From assembly GCF_022048975.1 (NCBI RefSeq), contig NZ_JAKMHX010000038.1, positions 248,001 to 312,000 on the forward strand: DNA of 64,000 nucleotides. The letters run 5' to 3'. Positions within the stretch are counted from its first letter, which is position 1. Each line of letters begins with the position of its first letter. Under the pieces are notes generated by a model. It searched no databases, was not told where the DNA came from, and saw nothing but the letters and a program-made list of their open reading frames with translations. Positions 30,000-39,300 of the stretch are shown piece by piece. The position numbers were made by a program, and so were the translations under genes. This DNA is from Sporosarcina cyprini. Lineage in GTDB: Bacteria > Bacillota > Bacilli > Bacillales_A > Planococcaceae.

Positions 30000-32222
30000 T
30001 CAACCACCGATAATCTGTTCTTCTTCGTCTTCTGTTTCCTGCTGTTCGTACTGCTCTTTTGGAGGCTGTAAAATAATAACCAATGGTTCATTGGTGTTCA
30101 CAACCGTGCCGGGCGACAAACTTTGTTCCATGACGAAACCGTCCCCATTTAACCGAATATCGAGTCCGGATTGCTGTTTAAAGGACAGAACCATCTTTTT
30201 TGACCAGCCAGTGAAATCAGGTAGCTCTGTTTTTCCAGCTGTTTTCAAAAGCACTAATGAATCCTTTGTCAGCTTCGTCCCTTCACTCGGATATTGCGAA
30301 GCAATTTCTCCGCCTTCGCCGATGAGCACCGGCCGGATTCCTTTTTCCTTCAATCCCTCAATGACTGTTGCCGAATCTTTCCCTGCATAATCACCCAGCT
30401 TGAAGGTCTCAGTCTTCTCAACATTTTCAGGTACGATATTCAAATACTTCAAACTGCTCTCCATAACCGGCTTGAATACTTTTGATACCGGATCCGATCC
30501 AATTTCACCCGGCTTTAATTGAGGCTGTTGGACGTAAACATAAGTGACGAGCTGCGGATCATCAATCGGTGCCATCCCTAGGAATGAATACAAGTAATTT
30601 CCATCGCCTGACAAGTATTTACCTCGGGAATCAGGTATTTCTGCAGTTCCTGTCTTTCCGCCGACATCGTACCCAGGAATTGCGAACTTCCGTCCCGTTC
30701 CGACTTCTGACGTAACAGTGGACGCCAAAATGTCCCGTACTTTTTTCGCTGTCTCTTTTGAGATCGGACGTCCCTTTTCTTCCGACTTGTGATTTTGAAC
30801 TGTGTCACCTGTATTTGGGTTAATGATCTCGTCAATGACATATGGCTTCATCATCACACCGTCATTCGCTATGGCGGTTGCAGCTTGAATCATTTGAATC
30901 GGTGTCACTGTGGAGCCCTGTCCGTATGATGTTGTCAATCGTTCAGATGGATAGCTGTCCAAAATATGCCCCGCTGCTTCGTGCGGCAGATCTATTCCTA
31001 CCCTTTCTCCAAAGCCGAACTTCTCTAAGTACTCTATGAACTTACGATCTCCTAAACGCTCTAGCAAGTAGGCCATAGACACGTTTGAAGAACGCTGGAA
31101 CCCTTCTAAAAATGTGATGCTTCCCCAGCCCACACGATTATGGTCTCGAATTGTACGATCGTAAATCGTATATTGTCCAGAGTTATATTTAGCTGCTGGA
31201 TCCCATTTGTTTTCTTCAATCGCGGCGGCAAGTGTAAACATTTTCATTGTGGAACCTGGTTCGACTGTCGTTTCCACTGCCTCATTCAACCAGTTTTCCG
31301 TCAACCCTTCTCTTGTACCCGGATGGAAGGACGGCCGCTGGCTCATTGCATAGATTTCACCGGTTTTTGGATTCGCCACAATAACAAGCATTTTTTTCGG
31401 CGAATACTCCTTTTCCACCCGTGACATGGCATCTTCAACAAAATTTTGGATTGTTTTATCAAGCGTCAAATGAATTTCATTTCCGTCTTGTGGCGAGGTA
31501 ATGATTTTCTCGCTTTTCGGGAGGATAAAACCCCATACGTCCGACTGGAAATCGACTTTCCCATCAGTGCCTGTCAATTCCTTATCGTACGTCTTTTCCA
31601 GCCCCATCTTTCCTACAGTCTTATAAGAGCCATCTTTTTGCTCTTCACGCATAGCGAAACCGATTAGGTAAGAAGCGAAATTTCCATTTGGATAAAGCCG
31701 CTTTTTCTCTTCCATGAAGTTAATTCCGGTAAGGCCTTCTCTCTTTATCGCTTTTCTAATTTTTTCCATCGTTTCGTGATTGATGCCGTTCCCGGCCTTA
31801 CCGAATTCGATTTGCCAAGGCACTTTTTCCTTATTCGCTGCACTTTCCAGCTTCTGCAAAATCTCTTGTTTCGGCATGGCAATATATTGGCTCAATACCT
31901 CTGCCGTTTTGTCATAATCCACGACATGATAGAGCGTCTTGGATCCGTTTGGAGTCGCTTTGTCGCTGATGACAGCAAACAGCCGGTAGCTTATCGTATC
32001 CGATGCAATCAGTTCACCGTTGCGATCAACGATTTCGCCGCGCTGCGCCCTTAATACGTTTTCTCTCGCATATTTAGAAGCGGCCATTGCGGCGAGCGGC
32101 CGCCCTTCGGCTTGTCCGGTAATCTGAATGGATAAAAATCGGACCATTAATAGAAAAAAGAGCCCCCCAAAAACTACAAACATCAGAAAGGCTCCCCATT
32201 GAAATCGAAATATCTTCTTCAT
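30000..32222 (-). CDS. pbpB: Penicillin-binding protein 2B (divisome transpeptidase)
   Basis: Class B PBP for septal cross-linking. 740 aa. Membrane anchor (about 10-30), PBP dimer domain, transpeptidase domain with EPGSTMKMFTLAAAIE (active-site Ser), SSN in QRSSNVSMAYL, and GGKTGTAEIPD, then two C-terminal PASTA domains and an acidic tail ending EEEQIIGG. The ATG overlaps the ftsL stop by 4 bp, so divisome partners are coupled. Confidence 0.96.
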   Translation of the reverse strand: MKKIFRFQWGAFLMFVVFGGLFFLLMVRFLSIQITGQAEGRPLAAMAASKYARENVLRAQRGEIVDRNGELIASDTISYRLFAVISDKATPNGSKTLYHVVDYDKTAEVLSQYIAMPKQEILQKLESAANKEKVPWQIEFGKAGNGINHETMEKIRKAIKREGLTGINFMEEKKRLYPNGNFASYLIGFAMREEQKDGSYKTVGKMGLEKTYDKELTGTDGKVDFQSDVWGFILPKSEKIITSPQDGNEIHLTLDKTIQNFVEDAMSRVEKEYSPKKMLVIVANPKTGEIYAMSQRPSFHPGTREGLTENWLNEAVETTVEPGSTMKMFTLAAAIEENKWDPAAKYNSGQYTIYDRTIRDHNRVGWGSITFLEGFQRSSNVSMAYLLERLGDRKFIEYLEKFGFGERVGIDLPHEAAGHILDSYPSERLTTSYGQGSTVTPIQMIQAATAIANDGVMMKPYVIDEIINPNTGDTVQNHKSEEKGRPISKETAKKVRDILASTVTSEVGTGRKFAIPGYDVGGKTGTAEIPDSRGKYLSGDGNYLYSFLGMAPIDDPQLVTYVYVQQPQLKPGEIGSDPVSKVFKPVMESSLKYLNIVPENVEKTETFKLGDYAGKDSATVIEGLKEKGIRPVLIGEGGEIASQYPSEGTKLTKDSLVLLKTAGKTELPDFTGWSKKMVLSFKQQSGLDIRLNGDGFVMEQSLSPGTVVNTNEPLVIILQPPKEQYEQQETEDEEEQIIGG

Positions 32223-32590
32223 TGTCCAGACACTACCTTCACGTTCTTTTCGTTAAGGTCCAAGCCGAGCGCTTTCGCTTTCTCCCAAATGACTTCGTAT
32301 GTAGATTTCTCACTTACTTGGAAGGACAACTCTGTATTCTGTTTTGTAGTTTCTTCAATTTGTTTGTTAATGAGCTGCACTTCCTTATTGGTATCATTGA
32401 TTTGCGCTTGCGTGTGCAAAATCATTACGGAAAAAGCGATGACAACGGCGCCGAACACCATAAAGAGAAATTTTTCACCTTTAGAAAAAAGTTTTCTTGA
32501 AGGACGCTGTGAAGGTTGTTGAATCGGCGATTTCGTCGTCTCAATTGCCGGATTGCTATATGTCTGCAACTTCTTTTGGGCCAATCCCAT
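32219..32590 (-). CDS. ftsL: Cell division protein FtsL
   Basis: Short bitopic divisome protein (123 aa): cytoplasmic N-terminus rich in polar and basic residues, one membrane segment (about residues 41-58, FLFMVFGAVVIAFSVMI) and an extracellular leucine-zipper-like coiled coil (about 62-100). Divergent in sequence, as usual for FtsL; the call rests on topology, size and position between rsmH and pbpB. Confidence 0.9.
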   Translation of the reverse strand: MGLAQKKLQTYSNPAIETTKSPIQQPSQRPSRKLFSKGEKFLFMVFGAVVIAFSVMILHTQAQINDTNKEVQLINKQIEETTKQNTELSFQVSEKSTYEVIWEKAKALGLDLNEKNVKVVSGQ

Positions 32591-32604
32591 CAGTTATTCC
32601 CCCT

Positions 32605-33579
32605 TTACAATTTTTCTGCAATTCTCAGTTTCGCAGATCTCGAACGCTTATTTTCCTCTATTTCTTCTTCGCTTGGAAGGATCGGCTTTCGTGATACTAG
32701 TTTGAGTATCGGTTCCATTCCTTCCGGGATGACCGGCAAATTTGGTGGAAGTTCCGGTAAGGAGGAAGCTTCCTTAAAAATCGTTTTGCATAGACGGTCC
32801 TCCAATGAATGGAAGGTAATGACACAAATACGGCCGCCTTTTCTCAAAAGCCCGATTGCATCGGAAATCGAATCTTCTGCTGCACCCAGCTCATCATTGA
32901 CCGCAATCCGAATCGCTTGAAATACCCGTTTGGCTGGGTGTCCACCTGTTCTGCGAGCAGCGGCAGGTATGCCAGCTTTAATAAGCTCAACCAGATCAGA
33001 TGTCGTTTGAATCGGCTGTTTACTGCGCGCTTCTTCGATTTTACGCGCAATATTCTTTGCGAATTTTTCTTCTCCATAGCGATAAAAAATACGGACCAGC
33101 TCTTCAAAAGGCCATTCATTTACGACGTCATAGGCAGTTAAGTCAGCATCCATATCCATGCGCATATCCAATTGCGCTTCATGATTATAGCTGAACCCTC
33201 TCTCAGGCGTATCCAGCTGTGGAGACGACACGCCTAAATCGTACAACACACCATCTACCTCAGTGACACCAATGCCTTCTAATTCCTGTTTAAGATATCG
33301 GAAGTTTGAACGGATGAATGTAACCCTGTCCAAATAATCTTTGAGCGTCACCTTGGCCGCCTCAATCGCCGTTGTATCCTGATCGAAGCAGATCAGCCTG
33401 CCTTTAGGTGACAGCCTTTTCACAATTTCTAAACTGTGGCCGGCACCGCCAAGTGTGCAGTCCACATAAATACCATCTTCTCTTATATGTAAGCCTTCGA
33501 CGGCTTCATGAAGCAAAACTGTAACATGGTTAAAAATCGAAACCGCCCTCTTTCTGTGTGTGTTCAATAGCGCTTCCAT
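32605..33579 (-). CDS. rsmH: 16S rRNA (cytosine1402-N4)-methyltransferase RsmH
   Basis: SAM-dependent methyltransferase modifying C1402 of 16S rRNA. About 324 aa. [13 protein letters not shown] at the true N-terminus, the SAM motif [12 protein letters not shown] near residue 43, [15 protein letters not shown] and the C-terminal [11 protein letters not shown] give ATG 33579 as the first ordinary start, but family N-termini begin MF.H.TVLL, which here is ATT TTT AAC CAT at 33537. GAGGGCGG lies just upstream of that ATT, and neither ATG 33579 nor TTG 33567 has a good ribosome-binding site. An ATT start is therefore likely. Confidence 0.93.
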   Translation of the reverse strand: MEALLNTHRKRAVSIFNHVTVLLHEAVEGLHIREDGIYVDCTLGGAGHSLEIVKRLSPKGRLICFDQDTTAIEAAKVTLKDYLDRVTFIRSNFRYLKQELEGIGVTEVDGVLYDLGVSSPQLDTPERGFSYNHEAQLDMRMDMDADLTAYDVVNEWPFEELVRIFYRYGEEKFAKNIARKIEEARSKQPIQTTSDLVELIKAGIPAAARRTGGHPAKRVFQAIRIAVNDELGAAEDSISDAIGLLRKGGRICVITFHSLEDRLCKTIFKEASSLPELPPNLPVIPEGMEPILKLVSRKPILPSEEEIEENKRSRSAKLRIAEKL

Positions 33580-33590
33580 AATCGACAAAG

Positions 33591-34022
33591 TTAAAAGTCA
33601 AAGTCGATAATGTTTTCCGCTATTTCATTAAATGACTGTTCAGATTCATCGTAATAGGAATCCCAAAGTGATTTTGACCAGATTTCAATCCGGCTGGAAA
33701 CCCCGATGACAACACAATCTTTTTCAATCTTTGAATAGTTGAGCAAGGAAGATGGAATATTGACCCGGCCCTGCTTGTCTATTTCGACTTCAGTGGCACC
33801 TGAGAAGAAAAATCTTGCGAATGCACGAGCATCTTTTTTCGTAACGGGCAACGCTTTCAACTTCTCCTCCAGTCGCTTCCATTCATCCATAGGGTAACCG
33901 AAGAGGCAATTATCCAATCCACGGGTCAACACAAAACCATCCGCCAAATGTTCCCTGAACTTAGACGGGACAATCAGCCGACCTTTTGTATCGACAGTAT
34001 GTTGATATTCACCCATGAACAT
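33591..34022 (-). CDS. mraZ: Transcriptional regulator MraZ
   Basis: DNA-binding AbrB/MraZ-fold regulator of the division and cell-wall cluster. 143 aa with two MraZ repeats: [20 protein letters not shown] (residues 3-22) and [20 protein letters not shown] (about 77-96). Start ATG 34022 lies six bases from GGGGTG; a long upstream extension of the frame is rejected. Its own operator-like repeats lie just upstream (34054-34077). Confidence 0.96.
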   Translation of the reverse strand: MFMGEYQHTVDTKGRLIVPSKFREHLADGFVLTRGLDNCLFGYPMDEWKRLEEKLKALPVTKKDARAFARFFFSGATEVEIDKQGRVNIPSSLLNYSKIEKDCVVIGVSSRIEIWSKSLWDSYYDESEQSFNEIAENIIDFDF

Positions 34023-34053
34023 ACTCTTCACCCCACTATATGAATTTAATGTA

Positions 34054-34077
34054 CCACATCCCTCCACATTCCTCCAC
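34054..34077 (-). promoter_or_regulatory. MraZ-binding direct repeats
   Basis: On the minus strand GTGG occurs three times exactly 10 bp apart (complements CCAC at 34054-34057, 34064-34067, 34074-34077), two of them in GTGGAGG. This matches the spaced GTGG-type direct repeats that MraZ binds upstream of its own operon, and lies just after the predicted -10 box. Confidence 0.75.
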
Positions 34078-34079
34078 CC

Positions 34080-34109
34080 ATAATCCTCTTTCCTATGAAA
34101 ATGTGTCAA
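34080..34109 (-). promoter_or_regulatory. Sigma-A promoter of the mraZ cluster
   Basis: Minus strand TTGACA (34104-34109), an 18-bp spacer, GATTAT (34080-34085). The -10 box abuts the MraZ repeats, consistent with autorepression. The rest of the mraZ-bshC gap (34110-34417) contains the bshC terminator and no gene. Confidence 0.65.
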
Positions 34110-34184
34110 TAGTACTTGTTTCATTGAGATTTTTACATAAATCAACAATGTCGGGAAGACAATTTTCATAAATGAACATAAAAA

Positions 34185-34208
34185 ACCTCTTGGCAATTAC
34201 CAAGAGGT
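34185..34208 (-). terminator. Terminator downstream of bshC
   Basis: Minus strand ACCTCTTGG-TAATT-G-CCAAGAGGT followed by six T, between bshC and the mraZ promoter. Confidence 0.8.
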
Positions 34209-34417
34209 CAGGACATAGTCAAAGTCTAATTATTTTTTTGCACATGAATAATGCGTATTTCATAAAAAATCGATACATATTCAAGGCGATCGCTTTTCAG
34301 AGCCACCTACACAAAACGAAAGCGGCTTTTTCGAGTTTAATTAACTGCTCAGCGAGGAATTGTAGTTGCCACACCTGTTATTGTTACATACTCAGCAGTC
34401 AATCCCAAATTAATTTC

Positions 34418-36037
34418 TTATAAATAGACAAGATAATGTTTTCCATCGAGTTCAAACGGCATGTTAAGAAGATCTTGTATTAAAGACGGTCCGTAATTGT
34501 TCATAAACATATACGGAGTGTACACCCTTTCCTGCAGGGAGCCGCCTGGATACAGTTCGCCTTCCAGGATGAGATATTGGCGCAATGCCTGGTCGTCCTT
34601 CAAAAGGATTGACTCTTGTGATTTTCTTCTGACAAAGTCCAACTGTTTTTTATGGAACGTTATGTTTTTTAGCAGGATTTGCTTCATGCCTTCATCTTCT
34701 GCATCTAACGTCAGCGACATTTCCTCGTATTGCTTTTCGAGCAATGCTTCCGTTTCATTTAATACGCTGTCCAGCCGTTCGTTTTGCAAGGAGGAAAGAT
34801 AGTCCTCATAAGCTGGCTGGAGACGTCCACCCACTACATCATCAAATGAAAGGGAGGTTTTTATCATCGCTTTGGCAGCTTGTGGGGAAACAAGTGTCAT
34901 TGAAATTCTTGGCACAAACAGCGGCATTCGGATCCCCATATGGTGGAATGCCTCTTTTAATAATGCCCAATAAGATAGCTCCCCTGGCCCGCCGACAAAC
35001 GATAGGACCGGAAAAACAAGATCTTGCATGATGGGTCTTGTCGCAACATTATTGCTTAGCAATTCCGGCTTCTCTTTCGCAATGACTACCAGTTCCTCTT
35101 TTGTGAAACGGACACCGGTCTGGCGATTGACAAAATCACCCTCATCTCTTGTGAGAAGAATACGCCCTGTTTCATGAATATAAAAAAGATTGGCGGCATC
35201 CTTTTCAGCAAAAATGGGCTGGCCCAAACCAGCTTCGGAAAACATCGATTCTTGTTGAACTATCAATTCTGCCAGCTGCTCGGACTCTTCAATCAACCGG
35301 ATAAAATAATCGGATTCCAATTTCCGCAGTCCTTCAAAAGCCGAATCGATGAATAACAAGCCTTCTTCTTTGAACATTCCATTCATAAGCCGGACGAAGA
35401 AGGTAGTAAAGGTGGATTCCGACTCAACTGCCGAAAGCACTTCCGCCAATAATGGCTTCGTATACTTAGCCTCTCCGTACTTGGAAAAGATACTTTGAAC
35501 GTACTGCCTCATCGACTCTTTATCATATTCGGCATCTGAAGCCATCCATTTAAAAATAAACTTTTCCTCATATTGCTGTTTTACCGCCTGGCCCCGGCTA
35601 TGTGTGTAGACATGATTAATTTCATTCAAATCATGATCTTCCCCTGCAATCCAAAATACAGGAACGACAGGGATTCCCAGTTGTTCTCTTTGCTTTTTAG
35701 CCAGCAGAATGACGGTAATCGCCTTATGGACAGAATAAAGCGGACCCGTCAATATTCCCGCTTGCTGGCCGCCCACAACAGCGAGTGCATCGGATGCCAG
35801 TTCACGGAGATGGAGGTCCGCCTGTTCTGAAATGCCAAACGGTCCCATAAAGGAACGGATCACCTCGGAAAGTTCATTCCTTTTGAATGTCCTCTCTGTC
35901 AACTCCTGCGCACGGTCTCGGAAAGATGCCTCATTCAGTTCGTAATCAAAAAATGTATGTATGAATTGCTGATCATGATAATACGCCTCGATTACTTTAT
36001 TTGTAATCGGCAGTGACTGTGTTTCAAGTTCCATCAT
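34418..36037 (-). CDS. bshC: Bacillithiol biosynthesis cysteine-adding enzyme BshC
   Basis: Last step of bacillithiol synthesis: adds cysteine to GlcN-malate. 539 aa, full family length. A Rossmann-like core with GGQQAGILTGPLYSVHKAI near residue 90 and PVFWIAGEDHDLNEINHVY near residue 127, a connecting region with FVGGPGELSYWA near residue 350, and a C-terminal coiled coil (about 420-480). Position upstream of mraZ is the usual one in Bacillales. Two adjacent ATGs could serve as start. Confidence 0.95.
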   Translation of the reverse strand: MMELETQSLPITNKVIEAYYHDQQFIHTFFDYELNEASFRDRAQELTERTFKRNELSEVIRSFMGPFGISEQADLHLRELASDALAVVGGQQAGILTGPLYSVHKAITVILLAKKQREQLGIPVVPVFWIAGEDHDLNEINHVYTHSRGQAVKQQYEEKFIFKWMASDAEYDKESMRQYVQSIFSKYGEAKYTKPLLAEVLSAVESESTFTTFFVRLMNGMFKEEGLLFIDSAFEGLRKLESDYFIRLIEESEQLAELIVQQESMFSEAGLGQPIFAEKDAANLFYIHETGRILLTRDEGDFVNRQTGVRFTKEELVVIAKEKPELLSNNVATRPIMQDLVFPVLSFVGGPGELSYWALLKEAFHHMGIRMPLFVPRISMTLVSPQAAKAMIKTSLSFDDVVGGRLQPAYEDYLSSLQNERLDSVLNETEALLEKQYEEMSLTLDAEDEGMKQILLKNITFHKKQLDFVRRKSQESILLKDDQALRQYLILEGELYPGGSLQERVYTPYMFMNNYGPSLIQDLLNMPFELDGKHYLVYL

Positions 36038-36130
36038 TCATGCCCCTTTTTTCTTCGTATGCACAGAGTATAACATTACAACCCGCTTGTTAAAAAACTT
36101 ACGCACTGAAAGTCTTGAATTCAGGGCAAA

Positions 36131-36520
36131 TCATTTTAAATGACTTATAATATTCAGCACTAACCCAATGATGAGAAGCAACGCATATGTAATGACAAGC
36201 AATAGGAAAAATAACCGCCAGATCTTTTTCAGCAAGTGCATGATTTCAAACTCTTTCACTTTTAGCCTCTCGATCACGGCATAGCAGATTGCGATAATGA
36301 TAGCGATGACTACTACATAAATACCTGCATGGGATCCGAAGATGGAATCTGAAACAATATAGACAGCCAGAAAGAGGAATGGCGTTGTAATATCGGCCGC
36401 TTGCCCAAATGATTTCCGTGAAGCTCTTCCCGTTTGCCGGACAAATAAAAGATAAAGCAACGTTACGATAAATGGAAACAAAATAAGAATGCCAATGACA
36501 ATTGAAATTAATCCTCCCAT
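36131..36520 (-). CDS. DUF3397 family membrane protein
   Basis: Small polytopic membrane protein (129 aa) with four predicted membrane segments and the family-type segment RQTGRASRKSFGQAADITTP after the first. Function unknown. It overlaps the panE-like gene by 13 bp, so the two are probably co-transcribed. Confidence 0.8.
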   Translation of the reverse strand: MGGLISIVIGILILFPFIVTLLYLLFVRQTGRASRKSFGQAADITTPFLFLAVYIVSDSIFGSHAGIYVVVIAIIIAICYAVIERLKVKEFEIMHLLKKIWRLFFLLLVITYALLLIIGLVLNIISHLK

Positions 36521-37425
36521 GACCGCTTGAGACCTCCCGCTCCGTCCATTGCTACTAATAGTTTCTCAAAAATCGACAACATTGGCAATGCTCCGCCGCG
36601 AGCCTCGGCTTTTCTAATGAGCGCACCGACAATCGCATCAATCTCCATCCGATTGCCTCGCATGCGATCCGTTAACATGGAAGATGTATTGGATGCGGTT
36701 CTTCGGCAAATCTCTGATGCCTGATCATACGGCAGCTCCGTTTTCATTTCAGGAAAGACAGCCATGATCTCATCGTATAACTGGTCAAACAGTTCCTTGC
36801 TTTGTCGATTGCGCAGCAATTCACCATTCTTCTGAAGCAAGATGGCTGTTAATGGATTAATCAAGCAATTGACAATGACCTTACGAAGCAGCAGTTTTTC
36901 CGCATTCGGATGAAATTCAACGGGAAACACTTCAGATTGGAGCGTTTCAAACCAACGAAAATCAGTTTCGATACCTCGGCCCACAGCAATTTTGGTGAAT
37001 CCGATGCCATGATGGGCCACCATGTTATCACCTAATCGTTCCGCCCCGTGTTCAACTGTTGCAAATGCCATGCTTCTAGAGGTTGCGTCCAGGTTCATCG
37101 CCATTTCATAATGACTCAGTCCGTTCTGAATGAACAGCAGTGGATTAGGAAGACTCCTCAGTTTATTGACGACCTCGGTAATCCCTCCCGTTTTTACCGC
37201 AACAATTATGAATGCATCTTCCGGAATGTCGGCTTCATTAAGGATGGCCTTCACTTCTTGTCTGGAAACTTCCAGCCCGTTCCTATACTTAACTAGCCCT
37301 TCCTTTACTAAACGTTCCGCCTGTTCTGCACGTCTGACAAGAAACGTAACGCGGTGGCCTTTTTCAGCCAAGAAGGAGCCGAACAGCAGCCCGATGGAAC
37401 CTGCCCCTGCGATTACAACATCCAT
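36508..37425 (-). CDS. Ketopantoate reductase family protein (2-dehydropantoate 2-reductase)
   Basis: NADPH-dependent reductase family making pantoate for coenzyme A. About 305 aa. The N-terminal dinucleotide motif VVIAGAGSIGLLFGSFLAEK, KTGGITEV, IQNGLSHYE and the C-terminal helix region KVIVNCLINPLTAILLQKNG (containing the family's catalytic Lys and Asn) are visible. ATG 37425 is chosen, eight bases from AAGGAGG. By position next to bshC it matches B. subtilis ylbQ/panE-like paralogues; substrate is inferred. Confidence 0.88.
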   Translation of the reverse strand: MDVVIAGAGSIGLLFGSFLAEKGHRVTFLVRRAEQAERLVKEGLVKYRNGLEVSRQEVKAILNEADIPEDAFIIVAVKTGGITEVVNKLRSLPNPLLFIQNGLSHYEMAMNLDATSRSMAFATVEHGAERLGDNMVAHHGIGFTKIAVGRGIETDFRWFETLQSEVFPVEFHPNAEKLLLRKVIVNCLINPLTAILLQKNGELLRNRQSKELFDQLYDEIMAVFPEMKTELPYDQASEICRRTASNTSSMLTDRMRGNRMEIDAIVGALIRKAEARGGALPMLSIFEKLLVAMDGAGGLKRSWED

Positions 37426-37498
37426 TTTGCCATCCTCCTTTACTCGAAAAGGCCCCCCTTGGCAATCAGGCGGACCTTTTCTATCGTACAAATTTTAA

Positions 37499-39049
37499 TT
37501 ATACAGGATATACAGGATGTTTTTTAGGCGGTAACGGAATATTCTTAGTTGAATAATAGCGGAACCGTTCTGCGAGAACCATCCGTAAATCGGAGGGAGC
37601 AATAATTTCATCAATAATCATTTCAGATGCCATTTTGTAAATGTCGATTTCGGCTTTATACTCCTTATGTTTCTCCTGAACAAACGCCATTCTCTCTTTA
37701 GGATCCTCGATGGCTTCGATTTTATTGGAATATACAGCATTGACAGCTGCTTCCGGTCCCATTACCGCAATTTGCGCGGTCGGCAGTGCAATACAGACAT
37801 CCGGCTCAAAAGCTGGCCCAGCCATTGCATAAAGTCCGGCTCCGTACGCTTTTCGAACTATGACTGAAATTTTAGGGACAGTCGCTGAACTCATTGCCAT
37901 AATCAGCTTAGCCCCATGACGGATGATTCCGTCACGTTCTACTTTCGTTCCGATCATGAATCCCGGGACGTCAGCAAGAAAGACAAGTGGAATCGAAAAC
38001 GCATCACATAGATTGATGAATTTTGCCGCTTTATCCGCAGAATCGACAAAGAGGACGCCACCTTTCACTTTCGGCTGGTTTGCAATAATCCCCACGGGCT
38101 GTCCTTCAATCCTGGCAAGCCCTGTAATGATTTCTGGCGCAAACCGTTTTTTAATATCAAAAAAACTGCCCGCGTCAATAATGGCATCAATCGCCTCATA
38201 CATATCAAACGGCGCATTCTGATTTTCCGGAATGATTTCTTCAAGCGTCCGTCCTGCCTTTGCTTCTACCTTTTCTTTGACGGGCGGATCCATCGTATAA
38301 TTTGCAGGGAAGAAGGCCAAGTAGCGGCGGGCTTCGGCAATTGCTTCATGTTCATCAGCAGCCAAGACATCTCCACAGCCGCTAACCGTGCAATGCATTC
38401 TCGCGCCGCCCATTTCCTCAAGCGTCACTTTTTCCCCAATTACTTTTTCAGCCATTCGTGGAGAGCCCAAATACATAGAAGCATTTTTGTCTACCATGAT
38501 GACAATATCGCAAAACGCAGGGATGTAGGCGCCGCCAGCTGCCGACGGTCCGAACAAAATGCAAATTTGCGGAATGAACCCCGATAATCTGACTTGGTTA
38601 TGAAAAATACGTCCAGCACCGCGCCGGTTCGGAAACATATCCAGCTGATCGGTGATTCTTGCCCCGGCAGAGTCCACTAAGTAAAGCATCGGCACTCGGT
38701 TCTTTTCTGCAATCTCTTGAATGCGAATAATCTTTTCAACTGTCCGGGATCCCCACGACCCGGCCTTAACAGTGGAATCATTCGCCATCACACATACAGT
38801 TTGCCCATTCACTTTCCCCATCGCAGTGACCACGCCATCCGCCGGCAAATCAGACGCTTCGCAATTGGCAAACCGGCCATCTTCCATATACTCTCCGTCA
38901 TCGAATAATAATTCCAGCCGGTCTCTGACGAATAACTTGTTTTGCTCTTTAAGCTTTTCGTGATATTTCGAATGGCCACCTTGAAATATCGTTTGCAGTT
39001 TCTCTTGCAATTTCTCGTTATATGCCGGCCCCTCTGTTGTCTTCGTCAT
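37499..39049 (-). CDS. Acyl-CoA carboxylase carboxyltransferase (beta) subunit
   Basis: Biotin-dependent carboxyltransferase of the propionyl-/methylcrotonyl-CoA carboxylase family. 516 aa with N and C crotonase-like halves: oxyanion-hole segments GPSAAGGAYIPAFCD near residue 167 and VPGFMIGTKVERDGIIRHGA near residue 355. It forms a three-gene set with the biotinyl-domain protein and the biotin carboxylase upstream, which together make a complete carboxylase. Substrate (propionyl-, methylcrotonyl- or other acyl-CoA) cannot be fixed from sequence; the set resembles B. subtilis yngE with yngH. Confidence 0.9.
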   Translation of the reverse strand: MTKTTEGPAYNEKLQEKLQTIFQGGHSKYHEKLKEQNKLFVRDRLELLFDDGEYMEDGRFANCEASDLPADGVVTAMGKVNGQTVCVMANDSTVKAGSWGSRTVEKIIRIQEIAEKNRVPMLYLVDSAGARITDQLDMFPNRRGAGRIFHNQVRLSGFIPQICILFGPSAAGGAYIPAFCDIVIMVDKNASMYLGSPRMAEKVIGEKVTLEEMGGARMHCTVSGCGDVLAADEHEAIAEARRYLAFFPANYTMDPPVKEKVEAKAGRTLEEIIPENQNAPFDMYEAIDAIIDAGSFFDIKKRFAPEIITGLARIEGQPVGIIANQPKVKGGVLFVDSADKAAKFINLCDAFSIPLVFLADVPGFMIGTKVERDGIIRHGAKLIMAMSSATVPKISVIVRKAYGAGLYAMAGPAFEPDVCIALPTAQIAVMGPEAAVNAVYSNKIEAIEDPKERMAFVQEKHKEYKAEIDIYKMASEMIIDEIIAPSDLRMVLAERFRYYSTKNIPLPPKKHPVYPV

Positions 39050-39084
39050 GAATCATTACCCCTTCCGTCAACCCTTTTCCTCTA

Positions 39085-39300
39085 TTAAGCTTCTACAGTT
39101 GCCAAAACATCCTCTTCATTAACAAAATCCCCGACATTCACGTTAATGGAAGTCACCTTGCCAGCAGACTCCGTTTCAACAGGAATTTCCATTTTCATTG
39201 ATTCCAGTACAACTATGACCTGGCCTGCTTCTACTTCATCTCCGACTGACACATTCACTGTAAATACAGTTCCTGCCATCGCCGCTTTCACTTCTGTCAT
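39085..39300 (-). CDS. Biotin/lipoyl attachment domain protein (biotin carboxyl carrier)
   Basis: Stand-alone 71-aa biotinyl domain. The biotinylation site is the Lys of ESMKMEIPVE (residue 36), flanked by the two symmetrical beta-hairpins (GTVFTVNVSVGDEVEAGQ and GKVTSINVNVGDFVNEEDVL). It overlaps the biotin carboxylase stop by 4 bp (ATGA). Acts as the swinging arm between biotin carboxylase and carboxyltransferase; comparable to B. subtilis YngHB. Confidence 0.92.
   Translation of the reverse strand: MTEVKAAMAGTVFTVNVSVGDEVEAGQVIVVLESMKMEIPVETESAGKVTSINVNVGDFVNEEDVLATVEA

Noticed and set aside
37445-37482. Terminator between the panE-like gene and the carboxyltransferase gene
   Set aside because: The GGTCCGCC/GGGGGGCC hairpin has mismatches and only a short T run, so it was not listed as a feature.
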